Source: an uncultured Thiodictyon sp. (GTDB taxonomy: Bacteria > Pseudomonadota > Gammaproteobacteria > Chromatiales > Chromatiaceae). From it: a stretch of DNA of 64,000 nt. The DNA lies in NCBI GenBank assembly GCA_903837595.1, contig CAILVI010000556.1, positions 1 through 64,000 on the forward strand, given 5' to 3'. The notes under the pieces are model-generated. The model made no database searches. It had not been told where the DNA came from and was given only the letters and a program-made list of their open reading frames with translations. Shown here in pieces: positions 8,887-16,348 of this stretch; the stretch's first letter is position 1, and each line of letters opens with the position of its first letter. The translations under genes were made by a program, and so were the position numbers.

Positions 8887-9984
8887 ATGGCCCTGCCTAC
8901 TGAGCCCGATGACCCGGGCGCCGAACAGCCCTTCATGTCCCATATCATCGAGCTGCGCGATCGGCTGATCTGGATGCTGATGGGCGTGGGCGTCGCCTTG
9001 GTGGTGACCTTCCCGTTTGCCAACGGCATCTATACCTATGTCGCCACGCCGCTGATTGCCAAGTTGCCGCAAGGCAGCCACATGATCGCCACCCAGGTGA
9101 TCTCGCCCTTCATGGCGCCCTTCAAGCTGGCGCTGGTCGCGGCGGTGTTCCTGGCCATGCCGTGGTTGCTCTATCAACTCTGGGCCTTCGTCGCCCCCGG
9201 GCTCTATCGCCACGAGAAGCGCCTGGCGGTGCCGCTGCTGGCCTCCAGTGTCGTGCTCTTCTATGTGGGCATGGTCTTCGCTTACTACCTGGTGTTCCCG
9301 CTCATCTTCGGCTTCATGGCCGCGACCACCCCGGCTGGGGTCTCGATGATGACTGACATCACGGCCTACCTGGACTTCGTGCTGGCCCTGTTCTTCGCCT
9401 TCGGGGTGGCCTTCGAGGTTCCGGTCGCGACCATCCTGCTGGTTGCCATCGGCGTGACCACCCCCGAGGCCCTGGCAGCCAAGCGTCCGTACATCATTGT
9501 CGGGGCCTTCGTGGTCGGTATGGTGCTGACGCCGCCCGATGTCTTCTCCCAGACCATGCTGGCGATCCCGATGTGGTTGCTGTTTGAGCTCGGGCTCTTT
9601 TTCTCCCGCATCCTGGTGCGCGACCGGGCGGCCCGTGAGGCGGCAGAGACAACACCACCGCCTCCCGCGGGGGGGGGCGGTGGCGTACCACCGAGCGGCA
9701 CCGGCGCGGGGCGTGCGCTGGCGCCTGGCGCTCCTGCCGGCGCTGGGGCCGCGCATTCCCTGCACGACGATGAGCACGAGTCCCATCTGGACCGTGTCGA
9801 TGCCGAGCACTTGGCGCGCCGCGCGACGCCGGACCCGGTCGAGGACAAGATCCGCCGGGCGAACCAGTTGCTTGAATTGGAGAACCCATTCGCCGCCCGG
9901 CAGTTGCTCTACCAGGTCCTGGAGGAGGGCGACGCGCAGCAGCGCGTCGTGGCGCGCAACATACTCAACCAGATCGACAGTTAG
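8887..9984 (+). CDS. tatC: Sec-independent translocase TatC with C-terminal extension
   Basis: Polytopic core of the Tat translocase that binds twin-arginine signal peptides. The ATG at 8887 is preferred over the upstream TTG at 8818, because the intervening residues are a proline/arginine-rich low-complexity run; this gives 365 residues. Residues about 15-250 are typical TatC with six membrane helices ([21 protein letters not shown], a conserved membrane glutamate in [10 protein letters not shown]). About 115 extra residues follow: a Pro/Gly/Ala linker (9655-9760) and an acidic helical end ([28 protein letters not shown]) that resembles the short C-terminal domain of FimV proteins. The extension is not needed for known TatC function; its role is unknown. 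Confidence 0.93.
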   Translation: MALPTEPDDPGAEQPFMSHIIELRDRLIWMLMGVGVALVVTFPFANGIYTYVATPLIAKLPQGSHMIATQVISPFMAPFKLALVAAVFLAMPWLLYQLWAFVAPGLYRHEKRLAVPLLASSVVLFYVGMVFAYYLVFPLIFGFMAATTPAGVSMMTDITAYLDFVLALFFAFGVAFEVPVATILLVAIGVTTPEALAAKRPYIIVGAFVVGMVLTPPDVFSQTMLAIPMWLLFELGLFFSRILVRDRAAREAAETTPPPPAGGGGGVPPSGTGAGRALAPGAPAGAGAAHSLHDDEHESHLDRVDAEHLARRATPDPVEDKIRRANQLLELENPFAARQLLYQVLEEGDAQQRVVARNILNQIDS

Positions 9985-10124
9985 CGCGGGGCGCCCGGGG
10001 CCACGAGTGGTCCCGATAGCTCATCGTAGCGTGTGCGATGTTACAGAGACCTCACGGATTGCTTTTCTCAATGGATGCTATCAGCTAGTATCAGTCAACC
10101 ACTTCGGACTGAGCGCAACGTACT

Positions 10125-11105
10125 ATGGCCTCCGGATCCCAGATCCATTACAAGCAGAATCGATTAAAGCAATTGCGGGCCTTCTGTCATGCCGCCCGCA
10201 CCGGTAGCGTCAGCGCTGCCGCGGACAAGATCTTCCTCAGCCAGCCGACCGTCTCACTCCAGATCCAGGCCTTGGAGCGGGAGTTCGACACGGTGCTCTT
10301 TGAGCGGCGCGGACCCAAAATCCGCCTGACGCCCGAGGGCCAGCTCCTGTTCGAGATGGCCGCCCCACTGGTGGAGGGCATGGACCGGCTCCACGACGCC
10401 TTTGCCGTCCAGTGCGGGCGGGTCGATCAGGGGGCGCTCAACGTCGCCGCCGGTGAGTCGACCATCCTCTATATCCTGCCGGAGCCGATACGCAGCTTTG
10501 TCCAGCAGTACCCGGGGATCGAGTTGAAGCTGCACAATGCGACCGGGCGCGACGGGCTCGCCATGTTGCGCTCCGATGAGGTCGACATGGCCGTGGGCTC
10601 CATGCTGGAGGTCCCGGACGACATCAACTACCGGCCCTTCGTGACCTACAACCCGACCCTGATCACCCCGCTCGGCCACCCCCTGGCGGGGCGGGAGTCG
10701 GTCACCCTGGATGAGGTCGCGCCCTTCGAGATGATCCTGCCGCCGCGCCATCTGAGCACCTGGCGCATGGTGGACATGGTGTTCAAGCAGCACAACCTGG
10801 CCTACCGGGTCACCCTGGAGGCAGGTGGTTGGGAGGTCATCAAGAAGTATGTCGAGTTGGGCCTCGGTATCTCGATCGTCACCGACGTGTGTCTGACCGG
10901 GGACGAGAAGCTGGCCCGGGTGCCACTCAATCAGTATTTTCCCAAACGCAGCTACGGCATCGTGCAGCGGCGCGGCAAGTTCCTCTCCCCCCAGACCAAG
11001 GTCTTCATGAAGATCCTGGACAAGGCCTTTGCGGACCGGGTGGTGGAGCCCATGCCGCAACAGCCGGGCGAAAACGTGCAGTGGGATGATGCGATGCTTG
11101 GCTGA
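10125..11105 (+). CDS. CysB-family LysR-type transcriptional regulator
   Basis: 326-residue LysR-type regulator. The N-terminal winged helix-turn-helix spans about residues 14-72 (LRAFCHAARTGSVSAAADK, LSQPTVSLQIQALE). A type-2 periplasmic-binding-like effector domain follows (about residues 100-300). Overall it resembles the CysB/Cbl branch, which in other bacteria controls sulfate assimilation using acetylserine-type ligands. It stands alone, in its own direction after tatC. No cys gene is nearby, so the target genes are not indicated. A 140-base leader precedes it, without a clear Shine-Dalgarno sequence. Confidence 0.85.
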   Translation: MASGSQIHYKQNRLKQLRAFCHAARTGSVSAAADKIFLSQPTVSLQIQALEREFDTVLFERRGPKIRLTPEGQLLFEMAAPLVEGMDRLHDAFAVQCGRVDQGALNVAAGESTILYILPEPIRSFVQQYPGIELKLHNATGRDGLAMLRSDEVDMAVGSMLEVPDDINYRPFVTYNPTLITPLGHPLAGRESVTLDEVAPFEMILPPRHLSTWRMVDMVFKQHNLAYRVTLEAGGWEVIKKYVELGLGISIVTDVCLTGDEKLARVPLNQYFPKRSYGIVQRRGKFLSPQTKVFMKILDKAFADRVVEPMPQQPGENVQWDDAMLG

Positions 11106-11292
11106 TCTAATCCCGGCGCAGGGCGTCGGTGACAGGATGCCCAGCCAGATATAGGCCACCAGCAGCGATTGGCGGGCGGCCAGCGCGGCGGTGGCGAGGA
11201 TCGCTCAATAGACTGTTGTCTAGGCGATCTTGGCGCCTTGGCGTGAGACTCGTGAGATATCCGGGCGAACGCGCCCGACACGCCAGGCTCTC

Positions 11293-11312
11293 GCGGTGAG
11301 TCCATTCACCGC
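11293..11312 (-). terminator. Possible stem-loop after the cache gene
   Basis: GCGGTGA (11293-11299) and TCACCGC (11306-11312) form a 7-bp stem 20 bases beyond the stop of the minus-strand cache gene. There is no T-tract, so it is only a weak terminator candidate. Confidence 0.3.
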
Positions 11313-11331
11313 AAGTGCCGCCGCGCGTAGG

Positions 11332-11787
11332 CTACTTGTAGGCGCCAACCCCGCAGAAGAAGCCTTCCTTGTTGGACATCACATAGCTGGTCTTGTCCTT
11401 GATCTCATCCGTGCCCGGGTACGGCCACTGGTAGTCCACCCAGCCCTCGCCGTCGGCCTTGACCTTCGCGATCATGTTCTTGAACAGGGTGTCGCCGTAT
11501 TTGTTGAATTCGAGCAGGTTCTTGCCGACCAGCTCGGGCTTGACCGCGTGTGAGAGCATCACGCCGTTGAGATCCATACAGAAGACATAGAGGTCTTTCG
11601 GTTTGAAGTCGGCGGTGGCGAAGGCAGCGAAGGCCTTTTCCTTGCCCTGTGTGTTGACCGTCGCCTGGGCCTTTTGGGAAAGTGCCTTGGCCTCGTTGGG
11701 GGTGGCCGTATCCGCCGCCAAGGCGGGCACGGCGGCCAGCGCGCCGGCACCGGCGGCGATGGCGAGCGCGATCAGGGTCTTTTTCAT
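11332..11787 (-). CDS. Periplasmic single-cache-domain protein
   Basis: 151-residue secreted protein. A signal peptide (KKTLIALAIAAGAGALAAV, cleavage near PALA-AD) is followed by a small cache-type sensor fold: DLYVFCMDLNGVMLSHA, ELVGKNLLEFN and GWVDYQWPYPGTDE, ending SMSNKEGFFCGVGAY-like. Such stand-alone proteins are common in proteobacteria and are thought to bind small ligands or to serve as periplasmic partners of signalling proteins. The ligand is unknown. It points away from the cytochrome genes that follow on the other strand, with about 450 bases between the two starts. Confidence 0.85.
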   Translation of the reverse strand: MKKTLIALAIAAGAGALAAVPALAADTATPNEAKALSQKAQATVNTQGKEKAFAAFATADFKPKDLYVFCMDLNGVMLSHAVKPELVGKNLLEFNKYGDTLFKNMIAKVKADGEGWVDYQWPYPGTDEIKDKTSYVMSNKEGFFCGVGAYK

Positions 11788-11994
11788 TCGTGTCTCCTCG
11801 TTTTGATGGTGGTGATGAGGTGCCCTGACGATAGCCTAAGCCGGGCCGCCGCGCCAGACCTGAGGGTTTCACGGCCGGCCGGCGCTCGCTCATGCGCGAG
11901 CCCTGTGAGGGGCTTGACGCCAGGGTGGATTTGTGTAACTTCGCCGCCGAAATAGGACGCGGGCAGGCGTCGATTGTCTCTTCTGGGGTCGGCG

Positions 11995-12090
11995 AGTGAT
12001 TTACTCAACTATTAAAGAAATTAATATTTACTGTCCGGTTCGGCCATGTTAAATTTCATCCATCTGTCTGCGTCAATCTTGACTATAACA
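11995..12090. promoter_or_regulatory. AT-rich control region with palindrome upstream of the cytochrome-porin gene
   Basis: The 450-base gap between the divergent cache and cytochrome-porin genes contains a markedly AT-rich island in otherwise GC-rich DNA. It includes the perfect palindrome TATTAA-AGAAA-TTAATA (12010-12026) and TATAAC (12084-12089) as a possible -10 element. No known operator was matched; the assignment as a promoter region is an inference from composition and position. Confidence 0.4.
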
Positions 12091-12238
12091 GATGGTCATC
12101 GCAGCCGCGGCGGTTGGCTTGCGTTTGCTGTGTGGCGGAGTCCTCAGCCAGCAAACGTCCAGCCTCGGCTTGGTGGGCGACGTCAGTCGGCCCCGCAATT
12201 ACGGCAACAACGAATCTAAGCACTCTGGAGGACCTTCA

Positions 12239-13696
12239 ATGGGCTTATCCCTTTCCTATCTTGAGCGAGCGTGTTTCAGGCCGCGGTCGGTACTCAAGGC
12301 CGCGGCCGCACTCGCGCTCTTTTTGCCGACCGTCAGCCAGGCGCTCCCGATCTTTGCCAGACAGACCGGCTTCAATTGCGTGGCCTGTCATGCCGGCGGC
12401 CAGTTTCCGGAATTGACTGCCACGGGTCGCATGTTCAAGCTGACCGGCTATACGACGGGCAAACGCGTCGCCATCCCATTGGCGATCTCGGGGCAAGCCA
12501 ACTATACCAAGACCCAGAGTGCCACCAATGCGAATAGTCTGAACCGCGGGGTCGACTTCCCTAAGGACGGGGCGGTGATCTTTCAGATGGCCAGCATCTT
12601 CGCCGGCGGCAAGATACTCGACAATCTGGGACTGTTCGCTCAAGGCACCTACAACTTCTACGATCATGTGAATAAGAAAGGGACCTGGGTCGGGCGCTTC
12701 ACCATCGACAATGTCGACCTGCGCTTGGCCGATCGCATCGTCAGTCCGAACCAGGATTTTATCTACGGTCTGAGCTTAAACAATAATCCGACCGTCGAGG
12801 ACCCCTGGAATAGCACCTCGGCCTGGGGCTATCCCGCGATTTCCAGTACCATGGCCGTCGTGGCGCCCGTCAGCCCTTTGCTCAACGGTGCGCTCACGCA
12901 GCAGGTGGCGGGGCTGGCAGGCTACGGCTATTGGAAGCAGACCGTCTATGCCGCAGTCGGTGCCTATACCGCCGCCACCAACGGCCCACTCTCGGTCCTG
13001 ACTCAGGGTGTCTCTAAGCTCAACCGTGCCAAAATTGCCGGGACCGCCCCCTACTGGCGGCTTGCGTTGACCCATGCCTCCGGGCCGCACGATTTCATGC
13101 TCGGTACCTTCGGGATGCTGGCCAATGTTTATCCCGACCCGATGAACCAACATGGGCCAACCGCTGCCTATCGTGACATCGGTATCGACGGTCAGTATCA
13201 ATATATCCTCGACCCGCATACCATCACCGTGCAGTTCAATTATACCACCGAGAGCCGGCGCTGGGATTCCAATACGTGGAACGCTTGGGTCGCCGCGCCG
13301 GACCCCACCGTGGTGTCGCATCGCTCCGCTCGCTTCAATCAGCTCAACCTGAAGGGTACCTATGCCTTTGATGCCGGCAAATTGGGCACCTACGGCGTGA
13401 ACCTTGCCTATTTTCAGGGTGATGGACAGCGTGACGTCAACTGGGGTCTGGGCGGCTTCTTCGATCCCGTCACCAACACCAATTCGGCCACGCCGATCAC
13501 CGGCTCGCGGACCAACGATCCGGGTAATCGGGGTTGGATTGCCGAGGTGTTCTGGAAGCCGGTCCAGTATATACGTCTGGGCGTTCAATATTGGAACTAC
13601 AACCGCTTTAACGGTGCCTCCAATAATTATGACGGCAATGGGCGCCGGGCATCAGACAATAACACGATATTTGCCTACCTGTGGGGTATCTATTGA
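12239..13696 (+). CDS. Outer-membrane monohaem cytochrome-porin, Cyc2-like
   Basis: The ATG at 12239 has GGAGGA 6 bases upstream, giving 485 residues. A signal peptide (about residues 1-35, ending VSQA) is followed at once by one c-type haem site CVACH (residues 47-51) in the context FARQTGFNCVACH and FPELTATGRMFKLTGY. The remaining roughly 400 residues are rich in alternating aromatic and polar residues and end IFAYLWGIY, consistent with a beta-barrel. Fusion of one N-terminal haem to a porin is the layout of Cyc2 iron-oxidase cytochromes; related porin-cytochromes of unknown role also exist. It probably moves electrons across the outer membrane. The dihaem cytochrome gene starts 62 bases downstream. 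The barrel and the link to iron are inferences. Confidence 0.7.
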   Translation: MGLSLSYLERACFRPRSVLKAAAALALFLPTVSQALPIFARQTGFNCVACHAGGQFPELTATGRMFKLTGYTTGKRVAIPLAISGQANYTKTQSATNANSLNRGVDFPKDGAVIFQMASIFAGGKILDNLGLFAQGTYNFYDHVNKKGTWVGRFTIDNVDLRLADRIVSPNQDFIYGLSLNNNPTVEDPWNSTSAWGYPAISSTMAVVAPVSPLLNGALTQQVAGLAGYGYWKQTVYAAVGAYTAATNGPLSVLTQGVSKLNRAKIAGTAPYWRLALTHASGPHDFMLGTFGMLANVYPDPMNQHGPTAAYRDIGIDGQYQYILDPHTITVQFNYTTESRRWDSNTWNAWVAAPDPTVVSHRSARFNQLNLKGTYAFDAGKLGTYGVNLAYFQGDGQRDVNWGLGGFFDPVTNTNSATPITGSRTNDPGNRGWIAEVFWKPVQYIRLGVQYWNYNRFNGASNNYDGNGRRASDNNTIFAYLWGIY

Positions 13697-13758
13697 TGGC
13701 CGGGCGGATATTGAGGCCGAATCGTTCATGCCTGGGCTCGATACTACCGGAGATGTCT

Positions 13759-14508
13759 ATGAAGCCCGTCCTCTTGGTTATCTCGGCGGTTGCCGTGGCG
13801 GCATCCGTGGGTTGTGTGAATCTCAAACGCTCGCGTGACTTGGGTAATCCTAACATTCCAGTCAATGTTACGGTCGCCCAGGTCTGCTCGAATTGCCACG
13901 GGATGGACGGTAACTCCAAGTCGCCGAATTTCCCCCGCCTCGCCGGGCAAAAGAAGGACTATCTAGTCACGCAGATGCTGAATTTCCAGAACCATGCCCG
14001 TATGGATCAGGCGGCCCGTGACTATATGTGGGGGGTGGTCGGTTACTCGGACCGTAAATTGGACCGCCTTTGGGGTGTGACCGACAAGACCTGGTGGGGT
14101 AAGGCGTTAGGGGTCAACAACAGCGGTCTCACCAAGGACCAGATCGATGGCCTGGCTGAGTACTTCAGTGCGCAGGAGGTCAAGAAGTCGTCGCAACTCC
14201 CGGACTTCCAGGAGCTGTTCATGAGCCAGGCCAAGCGGACTCAACGGCTCGCTGCGGGCAAAGAGATTTTTGAAAAGGGGATTCCAGGGAAAGCAGTTCC
14301 GCCCTGTAGTGTGTGTCACGCCCCGGATGGTCATGGCCTCGCCGCGTTTCCGCGTACGGCCAGCCAGCACAGTGCGTATATAGAAAAGCAGCTCGCCGTG
14401 TTCAAGGAAAATGTCGGCCGGCCGCATACGCCGATGGAGCAAGTCGCCCGCGACCTCTCGACCGCTGAGATGCGCGACGTTGCGCTTTATCTGGAAAGCC
14501 TGCCGTAG
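13759..14508 (+). CDS. Dihaem class I cytochrome c, cytochrome c4-like
   Basis: 249-residue periplasmic electron carrier. An N-terminal hydrophobic segment ends ASVGC (Cys19), a possible but non-ideal lipoprotein site; otherwise it is a plain signal peptide. Haem sites are CSNCH (residues 43-47), in the c4-like context CHGMDGN and FPRLAGQ, and CSVCH (183-187) with HAPDGHG. The ATG at 13759 is preferred because CCGGAG lies just upstream; an ATG six bases earlier is possible. It directly follows the cytochrome-porin gene and is followed by a terminator, so the two form a natural pair: an outer-membrane conduit and its periplasmic acceptor. Confidence 0.85.
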   Translation: MKPVLLVISAVAVAASVGCVNLKRSRDLGNPNIPVNVTVAQVCSNCHGMDGNSKSPNFPRLAGQKKDYLVTQMLNFQNHARMDQAARDYMWGVVGYSDRKLDRLWGVTDKTWWGKALGVNNSGLTKDQIDGLAEYFSAQEVKKSSQLPDFQELFMSQAKRTQRLAAGKEIFEKGIPGKAVPPCSVCHAPDGHGLAAFPRTASQHSAYIEKQLAVFKENVGRPHTPMEQVARDLSTAEMRDVALYLESLP

Positions 14509-14536
14509 CCGGCTGGACACCAGAGCAGGGTTCACT

Positions 14537-14572
14537 GGTCGCGGTCTGCGTGTGGCAGCCGCGGCCTTTTTT
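14537..14572 (+). terminator. Rho-independent terminator after the dihaem cytochrome gene
   Basis: GGTCGCGG (14537-14544) pairs with CCGCGGCC (14559-14566, one wobble pair). An inner CTGC/GCAG stem lies in the loop and TTTTTT follows (14567-14572). It begins 28 bases after the stop codon. Confidence 0.8.
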
Positions 14573-14607
14573 CACAATGCGACGCAACTTCACCCGAGGA
14601 CGCATCG

Positions 14608-15156
14608 ATGAATAACTATTTGGCCGCCGCGGCCATGGCCAGCGCTTTGACCGTTCCGGCAGTATCTGCCGAGACCTATACCATTGACCCCGGGTATACC
14701 GTCCCATCCTTTGAAATCCAGCATATGGCGACGACCACCTTGCATGGTCAATTCAAAAAAACCGAGGGTAAGATCTTCCTCGATTCGGCGCATCACAAGG
14801 GCTCGGTTGACGCGACCATCTACACCGACTCGCTGGATATGAGCTCGGAGGCCTGGACCGCCCATATGAAGGAGGAGGAGTTGTTCAACGTGGCGAAGTA
14901 TCCGGTCGCGACCTTCCACTCCGACAATTTGGTGTTCAGCGGTGGTACGCCGGTCGCGGCCAAGGGGGATCTAACGATCGTCGGCATGACGGTGCCGACC
15001 ACCGTAAAGATCACGGGTTTTCGCTGCGACAAGCAGCGGTGTCTCGCTAACGTGACGACCACGCTGCAGCGCTCCAGTTTCGGCATGACCAAATATACCG
15101 AGGAAGTCAGCGACGAAATCAACGTGCAAATACCGGTCGCGGCAGTCAGGAACTGA
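14608..15156 (+). CDS. YceI-family periplasmic protein
   Basis: 182-residue secreted protein of the YceI family, a lipocalin-like barrel that binds polyisoprenoid or similar lipids in characterised members. A signal peptide ends PAVSA. Family features follow: YTIDPGYTVPSFEIQHM, the HGQFKKTEGKI strand, ELFNVAKYPVATFHSDN, and GDLTIVGMTVPTTVKITGF. It lies 35 bases beyond the terminator of the cytochrome pair, so it is probably transcribed separately or by read-through. A lipid or quinone-like ligand would suit the redox neighbourhood, but that is speculation. Confidence 0.88.
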   Translation: MNNYLAAAAMASALTVPAVSAETYTIDPGYTVPSFEIQHMATTTLHGQFKKTEGKIFLDSAHHKGSVDATIYTDSLDMSSEAWTAHMKEEELFNVAKYPVATFHSDNLVFSGGTPVAAKGDLTIVGMTVPTTVKITGFRCDKQRCLANVTTTLQRSSFGMTKYTEEVSDEINVQIPVAAVRN

Positions 15157-15221
15157 CGCCCTGACGGTGGCGGCGGTGAGGCGCGTTAGACCCTTGCGCG
15201 CAGCGCCCCGGTTCTTGTGCG

Positions 15222-15396
15222 ACCGCTGCTGAGATTGGGCAAGTATTCCCTGTAGGTTGGGCTGAGGAACGAAGCCCAACGTGCGACCGAATGAAAGGCG
15301 CTGAAATGTTGGGGTTCGTTCCTCACCCCAACCTACAGGATTGCTGCTTTTCCTGGGTCGGAGCGAATACTTGCCCAGTCTCTGCTGCGGTGGCAC
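15222..15396. repeat. MITE-like inverted-repeat element
   Basis: Outer arms (GCTGAGATTGGGCAAGTATTC near 15231-15248; GAATACTTGCCCAGTCTCTGC near 15366-15385) enclose a second inverted repeat: TGTAGGTTGGGCTGAGG at 15251 and CCTCACCCCAACCTACAG ending 15338. The same outer and inner sequences occur at 44602-44724. No coding capacity is seen. The rest of 15157-15461 is featureless. Confidence 0.65.
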
Positions 15397-15461
15397 GGCG
15401 GTGTCAGGCGCTTTGCGCCCCGGGGGACGGCGGCGTCCGGCTGGGCCTGCCGGCCCGCCGC

Positions 15462-16112
15462 CTAATTGGTGCCGGGTAGTAGCCTGATGTAGGCGACTAC
15501 ATCAACCGTTTGACGCTCGTCGAGGATTCCGCTCCAGGCGGGCATCTTGGCCTTGCCGGTTTGCACGCTATTGAACAGCTCCTGGTTGGTGCGGCGCTTG
15601 ATGTTGGCACTGCCGTGGTCAGCCGGTGCGATGCCCAGCAGCGCGCCCAGGAAGCCATCGCCACGTCCGCTCGCGCCGTGACACGACACGCAATACTGCG
15701 TATAGAGACGTTCGCCCTCCGTGGGATTGCCCACGATCGGTTCAGGCGAGCGGACCAAGAAGCGGATATAGCCGACGACGTCGCTGATCTGCTGGTCCGA
15801 GTAATGGTCTTTCCACTTGGGCATGCCCTTTAGATGACCGGCGTCGCCCTTGATCTCTTGTGCCAGCTCCAGGTCCGATTTCTCATTGAGCTGTGAGCGG
15901 CGTTCCACGAAATCGGCCGGACGCATTCCCAGCTTTTGGCCGAGCGAGCCGTCGCCCCGGCCCGCTTTGCCGTGGCAGAGTACACAGCTGCTCTGATAGA
16001 CCTCCCATCCCTCCAGCCCCTTGTCCCCATTGGCTGCGGACGCCGTACCGTACGCGAGTATGCCCAGGCCCAGGACGATGTGGCTAAGCCTGGTTATTTT
16101 CGTAATATTCAC
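15462..16112 (-). CDS. Dihaem cytochrome c, periplasmic
   Basis: 216-residue class I cytochrome with two haem domains: CVLCH (residues 43-47, followed by GKAGRGDGSLG) and CVSCH (about 141-145, followed by GASGRGDGFLG), each ending in the usual VVGYIRFL or VVAYIRLL helix. The GTG at 16112 is chosen over the ATG at 16151. From the GTG the protein begins with a compact 26-residue signal peptide (ending YGTASA), and an extended -10 promoter element lies directly on the ATG, leaving no room for it in the transcript. It is likely a soluble electron carrier; the partner is unknown. It converges on the yceI gene. Confidence 0.85.
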   Translation of the reverse strand: MNITKITRLSHIVLGLGILAYGTASAANGDKGLEGWEVYQSSCVLCHGKAGRGDGSLGQKLGMRPADFVERRSQLNEKSDLELAQEIKGDAGHLKGMPKWKDHYSDQQISDVVGYIRFLVRSPEPIVGNPTEGERLYTQYCVSCHGASGRGDGFLGALLGIAPADHGSANIKRRTNQELFNSVQTGKAKMPAWSGILDERQTVDVVAYIRLLPGTN

Positions 16113-16150
16113 TCTCAAAAAACACCTGCCGGTTGCTTCGCCGTCATTCA

Positions 16151-16159
16151 ATTATAGCA
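16151..16159 (-). promoter_or_regulatory. Extended -10 promoter of the dihaem cytochrome gene
   Basis: On the minus strand the bases read TGCTATAAT, a perfect extended -10 element (TGnTATAAT). A -35 match is weak. The predicted transcript start falls at about 16145, which supports the GTG start at 16112. Confidence 0.6.
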
Positions 16160-16231
16160 TACGCTCATGTTTAGCATAGACAGGCGCCGGCCTTGATCAT
16201 CGTTCCGGTCAGCGGCGGTTCGGCCGCAACC

Positions 16232-16323
16232 GGAGGTCGAGGCTTTAGCCGGTGGCGGTCTCCGATAGATCCAAGAGACATCAGCGTCGTTTGCGCGCCG
16301 AACCGGCTAAAGCCTCGACCTCC
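16232..16323. repeat. Inverted repeat GGAGGTCGAGGCTTTAGCCGGT, copy A
   Basis: Perfect 22-bp arms at 16232-16253 and 16302-16323 with a 48-base centre. It lies between two minus-strand genes and could act as a terminator. Related copies occur at 33027, 37012 and 44747. Confidence 0.8.
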
Positions 16324-16348
16324 TGTGTGCTTGTGGCCGCAACGACGA

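Noticed and set aside
10000..10020. Rho-independent terminator after tatC
   Set aside because: GGGGCCAC/GTGGTCCC can pair, but the loop is only about two bases and there is no T-tract.
12092..12238. Longer N-terminus for the cytochrome-porin
   Set aside because: The ATG at 12239 has an ideal ribosome site and begins just before a proper signal peptide; the upstream residues would hide it.
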